Of a stretch of DNA of 64,000 bases, positions 26,702 through 35,040 are shown in pieces; positions within the stretch are counted from its first letter, which is position 1; every line of letters begins with the position of its first letter. The DNA comes from DAOPYU01 sp942493245 (GTDB taxonomy: Bacteria; Sumerlaeota; Sumerlaeia; UBA8349): assembly GCA_942493245.1 (NCBI GenBank), contig OW818685.1:4464001-4528000 (forward strand), read 5' to 3'. A program made the translations under genes and the position numbers. Below the pieces are notes generated by a model. That model saw nothing but the letters and a program-made list of their open reading frames with translations, was not told where the DNA came from and made no database searches.

Positions 26702-27925
26702 ATGAAAATACTCGTTCTGAATTGCGGCAGTTCCTCGCTCAAGTTCCAATTGATCGAGACCAGCCCGGAACGCATTGAGAACCAGACCGAAGAAGTCCTG
26801 GCCGAAGGGATTGTCGAGAAAATCGGCATGGCCGAGTCCACCGTGCGCTACACGAGCCACAAGGGAGACGCGGTCAAGGAAAAGCCCGTCGTCCTCGAGC
26901 ATTCCGCCGCAGTCGAGACCATCCTCTACCACCTCACGCACGGCAAGCACGGCGTGATTTCCAAACCCGAGGACATTGACGCCGTGGGCCACCGCATTGT
27001 GCATGGCGGGGAGAAGTTCAGCGCCTCGGTCAAGATCACGCCCGAGGTCATGGAAAAGATTCGCGAATGCGTGGCGCTGGCGCCCCTGCACAATCCGCCC
27101 AACATCCTGGGCTACGAAGTGGCGCATCAGTACCTGCCCCATACGCCCCACGTGGCGGTTTTCGACACGGCGTTCCACCAGACCATGCCCCCCCACGCCT
27201 ATTTCTACGCCCTGCCCTACTCGCTCTACGAGCGCTTCCAGATCCGCCGCTACGGGTTCCACGGCTCTTCGCACCGCTATCTGGCGTTCCGCATCCAGCA
27301 AATCACCGGCACGCCGATGGAGGAGATGAATATCATCACCGTTCACCTGGGCAACGGATCGAGCATGGCGGCCATCCAGGGGGGCAAGTCGATCGACACC
27401 AGCATGGGCATGACCCCGCTCGAAGGGCTGGTCATGGGAACCCGCGCGGGCGACATTGACCCGGCCATTATCCTCTTCCTCATGGAACGCGAGAATCTGG
27501 AACTGGATCAGGCCAACAACCTGCTCAACAAGCACAGCGGCCTGCAGGGCTTCTCGGGCATCAGCAACGACATGCGCGAACTGATCGCTCAGTCGGACGC
27601 GGGCAACGAGCGCGCCCAACTGACCATTGACATCCTCTGTTACCGCATCCGCAAGTACATCGGCGCTTATGCCGCCGCCCTGGGTCGCGTGGACCACATT
27701 GTCTTCTCGGCGGGCATCGGCGAAAACACCCCGATCGTGCGCCGGAAGTCGTGCGAAGGATTGGAGTTCATGGGGGTGAAGTTCGACAACGAACGCAACG
27801 AGACCCTGAACCGCAAAGAAGGGGTGATCAGCTCCGACGATTCGGCCGTGAAGGTCTGGATTGTGCCCACCAATGAAGAAATCGTCATCGCCCGCGACAC
27901 CATGCGGTGTGTGGTGGCGGGCTGA
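26702..27925 (+). CDS. ackA: Acetate kinase
   Basis: Interconverts acetate and acetyl phosphate with ATP. The 407-residue product starts MKILVLNCGSSSLKFQLIE, the N-terminal phosphate-binding signature. Other landmarks are VGHRIVHGGE, FDTAFHQTMP, RYGFHGSSH with the catalytic region, the VHLGNGSS phosphate loop, the GLVMGTRAGDIDP segment and FSAGIGENTP. Length and motifs are complete. The ATG at 26702 has GGAG 9 bases upstream; an in-frame ATG at 26687 would add five residues. A strong terminator follows within 30 bases. No pta gene is visible in the window. Confidence 0.97.
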   Translation: MKILVLNCGSSSLKFQLIETSPERIENQTEEVLAEGIVEKIGMAESTVRYTSHKGDAVKEKPVVLEHSAAVETILYHLTHGKHGVISKPEDIDAVGHRIVHGGEKFSASVKITPEVMEKIRECVALAPLHNPPNILGYEVAHQYLPHTPHVAVFDTAFHQTMPPHAYFYALPYSLYERFQIRRYGFHGSSHRYLAFRIQQITGTPMEEMNIITVHLGNGSSMAAIQGGKSIDTSMGMTPLEGLVMGTRAGDIDPAIILFLMERENLELDQANNLLNKHSGLQGFSGISNDMRELIAQSDAGNERAQLTIDILCYRIRKYIGAYAAALGRVDHIVFSAGIGENTPIVRRKSCEGLEFMGVKFDNERNETLNRKEGVISSDDSAVKVWIVPTNEEIVIARDTMRCVVAG

Positions 27926-27953
27926 GACCCCGAGCAAAGCGTTGAAATGACGA

Positions 27954-27999
27954 AACCGCGCGAAAGACCGGTCGAGGTCTTTCGCGCGGTTCTGTTTTT
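27954..27999 (+). terminator. Rho-independent terminator of ackA
   Basis: AACCGCGCGAAAGACC (27954-27969) and GGTCTTTCGCGCGGTT (27976-27991) form a perfect 16-bp stem with loop GGTCGA, followed by CTGTTTTTC. It is the strongest terminator in the window. Confidence 0.93.
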
Positions 28000-28465
28000 C
28001 CGGGCGAAGGAGGGGAACGTATCGCTTCCGTCTGGCCAATCTGCCGCATCCGTCCGATTTTTTCTGTTGGCCAACAACCCGGCCACCCCGTTTCCCTCGC
28101 TCCAGGAACTCCTCAATTGTCCGGCGAATTGTGAGGTTGTCGTTCGAGGGAGAGAAGATGCGGGAAACACCCCGTCCTGCAAAAATGGGAATGGCCCGGA
28201 GGTGGCACGGGCGTCCCGCCCGTGAATTGCCGACGTCTTCGTCGGCTGGGCCGGGGATTTCGGGTTTTTTGTTCCGGCGCCGCCTCATGGGCGAGACGCC
28301 CATGCCACTTCGGAACCGCCTTCCTTTCTGTGTGAAGGTCCGAAACTGGGGGATGTTTTTTTACAGAAAGGTCATATAGGCGATGAGGAGTTTTTGCCCC
28401 TCGACCCTCCGCCCGCCACGAAAGCCTTGCCCGTGGCGGGTTATTCTGTTAGGACTGGAAACAGT
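28000..28465. other. Intergenic region upstream of mutL, 466 bp
   Basis: No credible gene. The middle holds two related palindromes listed separately at 28206-28304. The mutL ribosome binding site is weak (AGGA at about 28451). Confidence 0.5.
28206..28304. repeat. Pair of GGGCG...CGCCC palindromes
   Basis: CACGGGCGTCCCGCCCGTG (28206-28224) and CATGGGCGAGACGCCCATG (28286-28304) are both dyads of the GGGCG(N)CGCCC type. Between them lies a third small dyad, CCGAC-GTCTTC-GTCGG, at about 28229-28245. They are relatives of the repeats at 9816 and 31360. Confidence 0.7.
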
Positions 28466-30541
28466 ATGAGCCACGACGTCCAGATTCTCCCCCAGACCCT
28501 GATCAATAAAATCGCCGCAGGCGAGGTGATAGTGCGCCCCGCGTCGGTCGTGAAAGAACTCGTCGAGAACGCATTCGACGCCGAGGCGCGCCATATCCGC
28601 GTCGAGGTGAGCCGCGACGGCCGTTCGATCTCGGTGCTCGACGACGGCTGCGGTATGGACGAACCGAACGCCAAACGGGCTATTCTGCGCAACAGCACGA
28701 GCAAAATCCGCGATTTCGAGGATCTCGAGCATTTGACCACGCGGGGGTTCCGAGGCGAGGCATTGGCTTCGATCATCTCCGTATCGCGTTTCGAATTGTT
28801 GACGCGGAGGCCCCAGGACACGGCCGGGGTGCGCATTCTGGCCAGCGGGGGGCAGGTGGAAAAGGTGCAACCCACCGGCACGGCCGCCGGAACAGCGATC
28901 CACGTGCGCGATCTGTTCTACAACACTCCTGCCCGGTTGAAGTTTCTCAAAAGCCCCGCGTCGGAGTTCAATATCCTGACCCAACTCCTGACCCAGCAGG
29001 CCTTCAGTCACCCCGATGTGGGGCTGACGCTGGTGCGCGAAGGCGCGGTACGGTTCGACCTGCCCGCCGGACAGGATCTGCGCTCGCGCATCGAGGAGTT
29101 GCTCGGTCCGGTCGTTCAAGGGCAGTTGATCCCGGTGCGGTTCGAGCGGGCGGGGTTGCGCGTGGAAGGGTACGCGTGCCGCCCCGAGGCCAGCCGCAAG
29201 GACCGGCGCTGGCAGTACCTGATGATCAACGGACGCCCGATCGGCGCGCGCCAGTTGGCCTTTCCCATCCAGGAGGCCTATCAGGGTCTTCTGATGAAAA
29301 ACCGTTTCCCGGTCGTCGTGCTCGACATCGGGGTGGACCTGGCCGAGGTGGACGTCAACGTCCACCCCACGAAAGAAGAGGTCCGCTTTGAGGACGAGCG
29401 CAAGGTGGCCGGGTTGTTGCACCGCGCCATCCACGACGCGCTGGTCAGCCACAACCTGATGCCGTCCCTGGAACTGACCGCGCCTCCGGCGTTTCCGGAA
29501 GGAGCCGCCGCCCTTTGGGGCGGGTCTAACGATGAATCAGAAGGGCAAAACTCGGAATCCGCCCCCCCTGTTTTCTCCCCGACAAACCCGTCAATGCCGC
29601 GTCCCGATGGCGTACGCTCGTCGGACGATCCGTCGCTTCCCTTTCTCTTTTCCCCCAAGGGAGTTGTACCTTTGACCCCCAAATCGGGTGGACGGTTGGG
29701 AGGGGGGGGATTTGCGGCCCAGGCGCGCGATCTGTTTCCGCCCCACTCTCTCCCGTCAAGAAGATCTTCTTCGCCTGGCGAGTGGAAAGCGAGCGGCCCG
29801 GAGGGTGCGGGTTCCTGTCTGTCCCCGCATGTCGGTTCGTCCCCTGATTCGGATTCTTTCCCGTACGAACCGGAAACGGGGACATCCTCGCGCGCCCAGG
29901 CGCCAACGCCCCAGCCGGATGAACCATTTGTCGGGTGCCTCCACCGCGATGGGGGGATCGAACCGATCCCGCTGGGTCAAGTGGCGCGGACCTATATTGT
30001 GGCCGAGTGGGGCAACGACCTCCTGGTGATTGACCAGCACGCGGCGCACGAGCGGTTGCTCTACGACCGCCTGCGCGCCCGCTCGCGCGAGAGGGCGCCG
30101 ATTCAGGTTCAGACCCTCCTCCTCCCGATCCCCCTCGAAGTGGGGCCGGCGGAGGCGGGGGCGATCGAGGTTTTGTTGCCCATCCTGCGCGAGATGGGAC
30201 TGGAGATTCACGCCGAAGAATCTGGCGCATATTGTGTCACGGCGCTGCCGTCGGATTTCGATTCGATCAACGTGTCGGCGCTTGTCCGCGACCTGGTGGA
30301 CGAGTATCAGGAACTGGACCTGAGCGGGAAGGGGGTGGCGCAGCTGCGCGACCAGGCGCTGATCCGCATGGCGTGCCACAGCGCGATCCGCGCGGGCCAG
30401 ACGCTGCACCCGGACGAAATGCAGGCGCTCCTGCACGAACTGGCCGAGGCGCGCGTCTCCTTCACCTGCCCGCACGGTCGCCCCACCATGACGCTCCTGC
30501 GCAAGGACCAACTGGACCGCCAGTTTGGAAGAATTGTATGA
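28466..30541 (+). CDS. mutL: DNA mismatch repair protein MutL
   Basis: A 691-residue MutL. The N-terminal GHKL ATPase has IAAGEVIVRPASVVKELVEN, the DDGCGMD motif and RGFRGEALASI. A Pro/Ser-rich linker of about 150 residues (about 345-500) follows. The C-terminal dimerisation domain carries endonuclease motifs: DQHAAHERLLYD (from D523), ACHSAIRAG and CPHGRP (from C668). In the first motif, DQHA(x)2E(x)4E, the last Glu is Asp here. The protein is thus of the nicking type found in bacteria without Dam/MutH. The ATG at 28466 (MSHDVQILPQ) begins at the expected family position. The stop overlaps the start of wecG as ATGA. MutS is not in the window. Confidence 0.96.
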   Translation: MSHDVQILPQTLINKIAAGEVIVRPASVVKELVENAFDAEARHIRVEVSRDGRSISVLDDGCGMDEPNAKRAILRNSTSKIRDFEDLEHLTTRGFRGEALASIISVSRFELLTRRPQDTAGVRILASGGQVEKVQPTGTAAGTAIHVRDLFYNTPARLKFLKSPASEFNILTQLLTQQAFSHPDVGLTLVREGAVRFDLPAGQDLRSRIEELLGPVVQGQLIPVRFERAGLRVEGYACRPEASRKDRRWQYLMINGRPIGARQLAFPIQEAYQGLLMKNRFPVVVLDIGVDLAEVDVNVHPTKEEVRFEDERKVAGLLHRAIHDALVSHNLMPSLELTAPPAFPEGAAALWGGSNDESEGQNSESAPPVFSPTNPSMPRPDGVRSSDDPSLPFLFSPKGVVPLTPKSGGRLGGGGFAAQARDLFPPHSLPSRRSSSPGEWKASGPEGAGSCLSPHVGSSPDSDSFPYEPETGTSSRAQAPTPQPDEPFVGCLHRDGGIEPIPLGQVARTYIVAEWGNDLLVIDQHAAHERLLYDRLRARSRERAPIQVQTLLLPIPLEVGPAEAGAIEVLLPILREMGLEIHAEESGAYCVTALPSDFDSINVSALVRDLVDEYQELDLSGKGVAQLRDQALIRMACHSAIRAGQTLHPDEMQALLHELAEARVSFTCPHGRPTMTLLRKDQLDRQFGRIV

Positions 30542-31401
30542 CATCCCGATCCTCCGGTGACGATCCTGCTCCCTCTGACCCGAGTGCGGTCAACACCCAT
30601 TCCGCGAGTCCGGAGACACCACGTCCCAAAACCGGCTTGTTTCTGGGACTCCCGCTCGCGCTCGTGACACGGACGGAGTGGCTGGAGTGGTTGACTCGAC
30701 CGGTGAATCAGAATGCTTCTCCCTGGCCTCGGACGGTCGGATACCTGAACGCCCACATGGTCAACCTGGCGGCGGACGATCCGGCACAGCGCGAGCGGCT
30801 CGAACGTTTCGACCTGCTCTACGCCGACGGGCAATCGGTCGTGTGGGCCGCGCGGTTCCTGGGCCTTGAAGCGCCTGAACGGTTGACCGCCGGGGATTTT
30901 CTCGCGCCGTTCTGTCAACGCTGCGCCGAGCGGAGAGTCCGCCTGTTTCTGATCGGGGGACAGGCCGGGGTGGCCGAGGAAACGGCGCGCCTCTGGCGCG
31001 AGGCGGCGCCCGGTCTTCAGGTTGTCGGAACCGCCCACGGATTTTTGAACGAAACGCAGGAAGCCGCCCTGATCGAGACAATCGCTCACGCCGCGCCCGA
31101 CGTGATCCTGGTCGGCATGGGCTCGCCCCGCCAGGAAATCTGGGTCGAGCGCTGGGCGGCGGCGCTGGCGCCCGCCCGGCTCTGGTGCGTGGGCGCGCTG
31201 TTCGAATACTCGGGTCAGAGCCGCCCCCGCGCCCCGCGCTGGATGCGTCGAATCGGTCTCGAGTGGCTCTTTCGCCTCGCCCTCGAACCCACCCGCCTCT
31301 GGAAACGCTACCTGATCGGCAACCCGCTCTTCATCGGGCGCGTACTCCGAGCCGCGCTGAAAAAGGGCTTTTCTGGGAGGGCGGGCGTCCCGCCCGCCTG
31401 A
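30538..31401 (+). CDS. WecG/TagA/CpsF family glycosyltransferase
   Basis: A 287-residue GT26 enzyme that probably transfers a UDP-linked sugar (ManNAc or ManNAcA type) to a lipid-linked sugar. Recognisable parts are TVGYLNAHMVNLAADDP, the YADGQSVVWAARFLG segment, RLFLIGGQ, VILVGMGSPRQEIWVERW and GALFEYSGQSRPRAPRWM with GLEWLFRLALEPTRLWKRY. The start overlaps the mutL stop as ATGA, an unexpected pairing of repair and envelope genes. The last residues (about GFSGRAGVPPA) are encoded by the palindromic repeat at 31360-31436, so the natural C-terminus has probably been replaced or extended by the repeat. It lies far from the polysaccharide locus at 52-64 kb. Confidence 0.9.
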   Translation: MTSRSSGDDPAPSDPSAVNTHSASPETPRPKTGLFLGLPLALVTRTEWLEWLTRPVNQNASPWPRTVGYLNAHMVNLAADDPAQRERLERFDLLYADGQSVVWAARFLGLEAPERLTAGDFLAPFCQRCAERRVRLFLIGGQAGVAEETARLWREAAPGLQVVGTAHGFLNETQEAALIETIAHAAPDVILVGMGSPRQEIWVERWAAALAPARLWCVGALFEYSGQSRPRAPRWMRRIGLEWLFRLALEPTRLWKRYLIGNPLFIGRVLRAALKKGFSGRAGVPPA

Positions 31402-31436
31402 AAGAAAGACGGGACAATAGGCGTCCAACCGCAGTT
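31360..31436. repeat. Palindromic intergenic repeat, copy 2 (overlaps the wecG 3' end)
   Basis: Reverse complement of the repeat at 9816-9890, with the same GGCGGGCGTCCCGCCCGCC core and conserved flanks (AAAGGGCTTTTCTGGGA before; CAATAGGCGTCCAACCGCAG after). The stop codon of the glycosyltransferase gene lies inside it at 31399. Confidence 0.8.
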
Positions 31437-31548
31437 TCAGAACAACAATGACGTCTGAAACAAGCGGCTTCCCCCTGGATCTTCCCCATCGCCCAAATCT
31501 TCCAGAAACGACTTATGTCTTGCGATTATTCGCCATTTCTCCCACAAC

Positions 31549-31569
31549 TTCATTCTAAAACAGAATGAA
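31549..31569. repeat. Short inverted repeat upstream of the DUF3472 gene
   Basis: TTCATTCT-AAAAC-AGAATGAA is a perfect 8-bp dyad about 115 bases before the start at 31684. It could be an operator or a small hairpin. The whole gap 31437-31683 is otherwise unremarkable and AT-rich near 31600. Confidence 0.4.
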
Positions 31570-31683
31570 ATGCTGTAGCGAAAGCACTCAACACATCCAA
31601 AATTACATTCTCTGAAAAAAAGATAGACTCCTGACCCTCCCTGCGCTATGCTCGCCATCCAGATTTTGAAAAGGAGTGTCCTC

Positions 31684-32958
31684 ATGATGAAGAAATCATT
31701 TTGGTTCCTCGGTCTCATCCTGCTTGCCGCCCCGCTGTGCGCGCAGGCGGAAACGATTCGTGTGCCGGGTTTCACGGCCTATCTGTCCCCGAATGAAGAC
31801 GGCGCGCGCATCTCCCAGCGAAGCGGCGGCGTCACCCGGTGGCAGAATCCCAACACCCAGGTGCTCTGGTTCGGCCAGTTCAAGCAGACCGGCGAACTCA
31901 AGGCCTCCGTCGCGCTCCGTCTGCCCCAGGGCACGGAGTCGAAACTTCAACTCACCGTGGCCGGAAAGTCGAGCGAGGCAAAAGTGACCGGCGCGGGTAA
32001 CGAAACTCCCGTGACGGCCGACTTCGGCGCGTTCTCGATCCCGGAAGCGGGCTATCAGCGCTTTGAACTGAAATCGCTCAACGCGGCGGGCGCCCCTGCG
32101 GGCGACATCGAGGCGCTGGCGCTCGACGGCCCCGCGCTCGCGGGCGTGCACTTCAACCTGAAGGAGCGTCGCAACGCCGCATCGGTCCACCTGATGTACC
32201 CCACGCCGGACGACGCGAAGGTGGAGTGGTTTTACGAAGAGGTGACGGCGGTGAGCGATCCGACCGCCACGTTCTACATGGCGTGCGGGTTCCATCGCGG
32301 CTACTTCGGCATGCAGGTCAACAGCCCCACCGAGCGCCGCATCATCTTCAGCGTGTGGGACAGCGGCAACGAGGGCGTGGACCGGGCAAAAGTGGCGGCT
32401 GAGGATCGCGTCCAGCTGGTTGCGAAGGGCGAGGGTGTGGAGGCGAGCGACTTCGGCAATGAAGGCACCGGCGGCCACAGCCACCTGAAGTATATGTGGA
32501 AAACCGGCGAGCCGCAGCGATTCCTGCTGGGAGCCAAACCCGTGGACGCCACCCACACGGTGTACGCCGGCTACTGGTTCCACCCGGAAAAGAAGGAGTG
32601 GATGCTGATCGCGGCCATGAAGGCGCCCCGGGACGGCGGCTGGCTGAAGGGGTTGTATGGTTTCAGCGAAAACTTCGGAGGGGGCAACGGTCACCTCCAG
32701 CGCAAGGCCCGGTACGGCAATCAGTGGATCCACCTGGCCGGGGGCGACTGGCAGGAACTGACCTCCGCCCGCTTCAGCCACGACGGCACGGGGCGCGCCG
32801 ACCGGCTCGACCGGTTCATGGGGGTCGAAGAGGGGCAGTTCTTCCTCTCGAACGGCGGGTTTGTCAACGGCTTCGCGAAATACGGCGACAAGTTCGACCG
32901 CCCGGCCACCGGCAAGCGGCCCGCAGACCTGGTGCTGCCGGAGATTCCGGTGAAGTGA
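31684..32958 (+). CDS. Secreted DUF5077/DUF3472 domain protein
   Basis: A 424-residue exported protein with a signal peptide (MMKKSFWFLGLILLAAPLCAQA). Residues about 25-145 look like DUF5077, a beta-sandwich. From about 160 the DUF3472 region is recognisable by HLMYPTPDDAKVEWFYEEVT, FYMACGFHRGYFGMQV and the FSVWDSGN element. The two are often fused in polysaccharide-degrading or cell-surface proteins of Bacteroidetes and PVC bacteria. No catalytic role is known to me. AAAGGAG lies 8 bases before the first ATG. It is followed by the 9-bp repeat region and a Tat-exported MocA gene on the same strand. Confidence 0.85.
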   Translation: MMKKSFWFLGLILLAAPLCAQAETIRVPGFTAYLSPNEDGARISQRSGGVTRWQNPNTQVLWFGQFKQTGELKASVALRLPQGTESKLQLTVAGKSSEAKVTGAGNETPVTADFGAFSIPEAGYQRFELKSLNAAGAPAGDIEALALDGPALAGVHFNLKERRNAASVHLMYPTPDDAKVEWFYEEVTAVSDPTATFYMACGFHRGYFGMQVNSPTERRIIFSVWDSGNEGVDRAKVAAEDRVQLVAKGEGVEASDFGNEGTGGHSHLKYMWKTGEPQRFLLGAKPVDATHTVYAGYWFHPEKKEWMLIAAMKAPRDGGWLKGLYGFSENFGGGNGHLQRKARYGNQWIHLAGGDWQELTSARFSHDGTGRADRLDRFMGVEEGQFFLSNGGFVNGFAKYGDKFDRPATGKRPADLVLPEIPVK

Positions 32959-32964
32959 TTCGGT

Positions 32965-33125
32965 GGATGGGGTGGACGAAGTGGGTGGGAGTGGGATAGT
33001 GGACTGAGTGGACGTTGTGGACACGGGCCATCCAGTCCACAGCGCCCACATCCTATCCACCCCGCTCACTTCGTCCATTCTGTCCACAGCGTCCACCCAG
33101 TCCACTTCGTTCCCCTCGTCCCCCC
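32965..33125. repeat. Nine-base periodic repeat array, inverted about its centre
   Basis: Seven units of the form (N)GTGGAC(NN) at 32965-33023 are followed by about ten units of the reverse complement type (NNN)GTCCAC to 33125. Long pairings exist between the halves, for example TGGACGAAGTG with CACTTCGTCCA and AGTGGACTG with CAGTCCACT. Transcribed, it would form a large imperfect hairpin. The rest of the gap (33126-33392) shows no gene; CTATAGTCC at about 33202 is a possible -10 for the next gene. Confidence 0.8.
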
Positions 33126-33392
33126 TCATCTTCACAAACGCCCCTTTACGCGCCCCGGATTCGCGCCAAAATCCAATTGAACTTTCAGCCCCCCCTCCCT
33201 ATAGTCCATCCAGACAGGTTCACCTTTTCGACACCCCGAAAGGACTGGGCGGCTCCGGACGAAAACAGGCAGGCGGTGCGGGAATACACGAGCAGGGACA
33301 TATCAGGCTTCTGTCTCTTTCCTTTCATCCTTCCAACGCTCCACCTCCTCTCCCCCGAGGCCGTCCCCCAAAAACTTCAGGAGGCGAGCACC

Positions 33393-34808
33393 ATGAGCGA
33401 GCGAAAAGCGGCATCCGTTTCTGCGAAGAAGAACGTCAACCGACGGCATTTCCTGAAAGGCGCGGCTGCGGCGGCCGGGGTGTTCACCATCGTGCCGCGC
33501 TACGTGCTGGGCGGCGAAGGCAACGTTGCGCCGAGCGAGAAGGTCAACATCGCCATCATCGGCACGGGCGGCCAGGGCATCGTGAACATGAAACAACTCT
33601 TCGAGGAGCCGGACGCGCGCATCGCCGCGCTGTGCGACCTGAACGAGGAGAGCGACTACAGCATGTTCTACTACGGCGGCACCGCGGGCCTGAAACCCGC
33701 AGCCGAACTGGTCAAAGAGAAATACGGCCAGGCCTGCCCAACCTACCGCGACTACAACCAGATGTTCGAGAAGGAAGACATTGACGCCGTGCTGGTCGCC
33801 ACACCCGACCACTCGCACGCGATGGTTGCGCTCGCCGTTCTCAACAAGAAAAAACATCTGTATTGCGAGAAACCGCTTTGCCGCACCGTGTACGAGACGC
33901 GCGTGGTGACCGAGGCTGCCCGCAAGGCCGGCGTCGCCACCCAGTTGGGCAACTTCGGCCACTCGAGCGAGGACATCCGCCTCTGTTGTGAGTGGATCTG
34001 GGACGGCGCCATCGGCGATGTGACCGAGGTCCACTCCTGGACCAACACGGGCGCGCGCCGTTGGAGCAGCCTCAACGAACCGCCCACGGAGACGCCGCCC
34101 GTCCCCGCCGGATTCGACTGGCCGCGCTGGCTCGACCCCGTCCCCGCGCGTCCCTACCACCCCGACTACGCGCCGGTGCGCTGGCGCGCGTGGTGGCAGT
34201 TCGGTTCGGGCACCATCGGCGACTTCGCCTGCCACCACCTCGACCCGGCCTTCTGGGCGCTCAAGATCGGGGAGTGCGAAACATTCAGCGTCGAGGCGAG
34301 CGCGTGCAGTAACACGGACGAAATGTGTCCCGCCGCCTCGCTCGTGTACTTCGACGTGCCCCAGCGCGGCAACATGGGCCCGGTCCGCCTCACCTGGTAC
34401 GAAGGCAACCTCCGCCCCGCCCGTCCCCGCATCCTCGAGGCAAGCCGCAACCTGGGCGAACACGGCATCCTGTTCATCGGAACCAAGGGGATGATCCTGG
34501 GCGACGGGTGGGGGCGCTCGCCGCGCATCATCCCGGAAGCCGCGATGAAAGCGTACAAGAAGCCGCCCAAAACGCTGCCGCGCGTCAAGGGACACCATCG
34601 CAACTGGCTCGATGCCTGCAAGGGGCTGGACAAGGCCTCCACGCACTTCGACTACGCCGGCCCCCTCACCGAGTTCGTCCTGATGGGCAATGTCGCCATC
34701 CGCGCGGGCAAACGGCTCGACTTCGACTGGAAGAACCTGAAGGTGACCAACGACGAGGCCGCGAACGAGTTCCTGAAGCCCAAGTACCGCGAGGGGTTCA
34801 CACTGTGA
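33393..34808 (+). CDS. Tat-exported Gfo/Idh/MocA family oxidoreductase
   Basis: A 471-residue NAD(P)-binding oxidoreductase with a Tat signal (NRRHFLKGAAAAAGVFTIVP). The Rossmann region is IAIIGTGGQGIVN, ALCDLNEE and AVLVATPDHSHAM. The family signature is CEKPLCR, with the canonical EKP, unlike the VQKP of its relative at 21094. The C-terminal domain includes TIGDFACHHLDPAFWALKI and ends FLKPKYREGFTL. It likely oxidises a sugar or sugar derivative in the periplasm with a bound cofactor carried through the Tat pathway; a GH109-like glycosidase activity is the alternative. AGGAGG lies about 9 bases before the ATG. A secreted GH-like protein gene follows on the same strand. Confidence 0.93.
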   Translation: MSERKAASVSAKKNVNRRHFLKGAAAAAGVFTIVPRYVLGGEGNVAPSEKVNIAIIGTGGQGIVNMKQLFEEPDARIAALCDLNEESDYSMFYYGGTAGLKPAAELVKEKYGQACPTYRDYNQMFEKEDIDAVLVATPDHSHAMVALAVLNKKKHLYCEKPLCRTVYETRVVTEAARKAGVATQLGNFGHSSEDIRLCCEWIWDGAIGDVTEVHSWTNTGARRWSSLNEPPTETPPVPAGFDWPRWLDPVPARPYHPDYAPVRWRAWWQFGSGTIGDFACHHLDPAFWALKIGECETFSVEASACSNTDEMCPAASLVYFDVPQRGNMGPVRLTWYEGNLRPARPRILEASRNLGEHGILFIGTKGMILGDGWGRSPRIIPEAAMKAYKKPPKTLPRVKGHHRNWLDACKGLDKASTHFDYAGPLTEFVLMGNVAIRAGKRLDFDWKNLKVTNDEAANEFLKPKYREGFTL

Positions 34809-34875
34809 GCCGTCTCTCCCCGTGATGTGGGAAGATATCGTCTGGAGCGGATTTCTCGGAATACAGAATCGGATA

Positions 34876-34935
34876 GCCCTTCAAAGGGCGTTCCATGTCA
34901 GCCCAGGGCAAAGCGAAGCGACGCCCTGGGCTGAC
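34876..34935. repeat. GCCCAGGGC-type dyad repeat, copy 2
   Basis: TTCCATGTCA, GCCCAGGGC, AAAGCGAAGCGAC and GCCCTGGG match the copy at 16338-16385 almost base for base. A related segment with GACTGAAAGCCCG follows at about 34955. Confidence 0.75.
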
Positions 34936-35040
34936 TGTCCCTGTTTCACGCCGAGGACTGAAAGCCCGTCCCAACGATTGGGATTTTTCACGGGAAACAG
35001 GTCTTCCCAAAGGAACAAAAAACCACAAAGGAGCCACCCC

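Noticed and set aside
32965..33125. The 9-base periodic array as a CRISPR array
   Set aside because: Units are far too short, there are no spacers of 30-40 bases and no cas gene is in the window.
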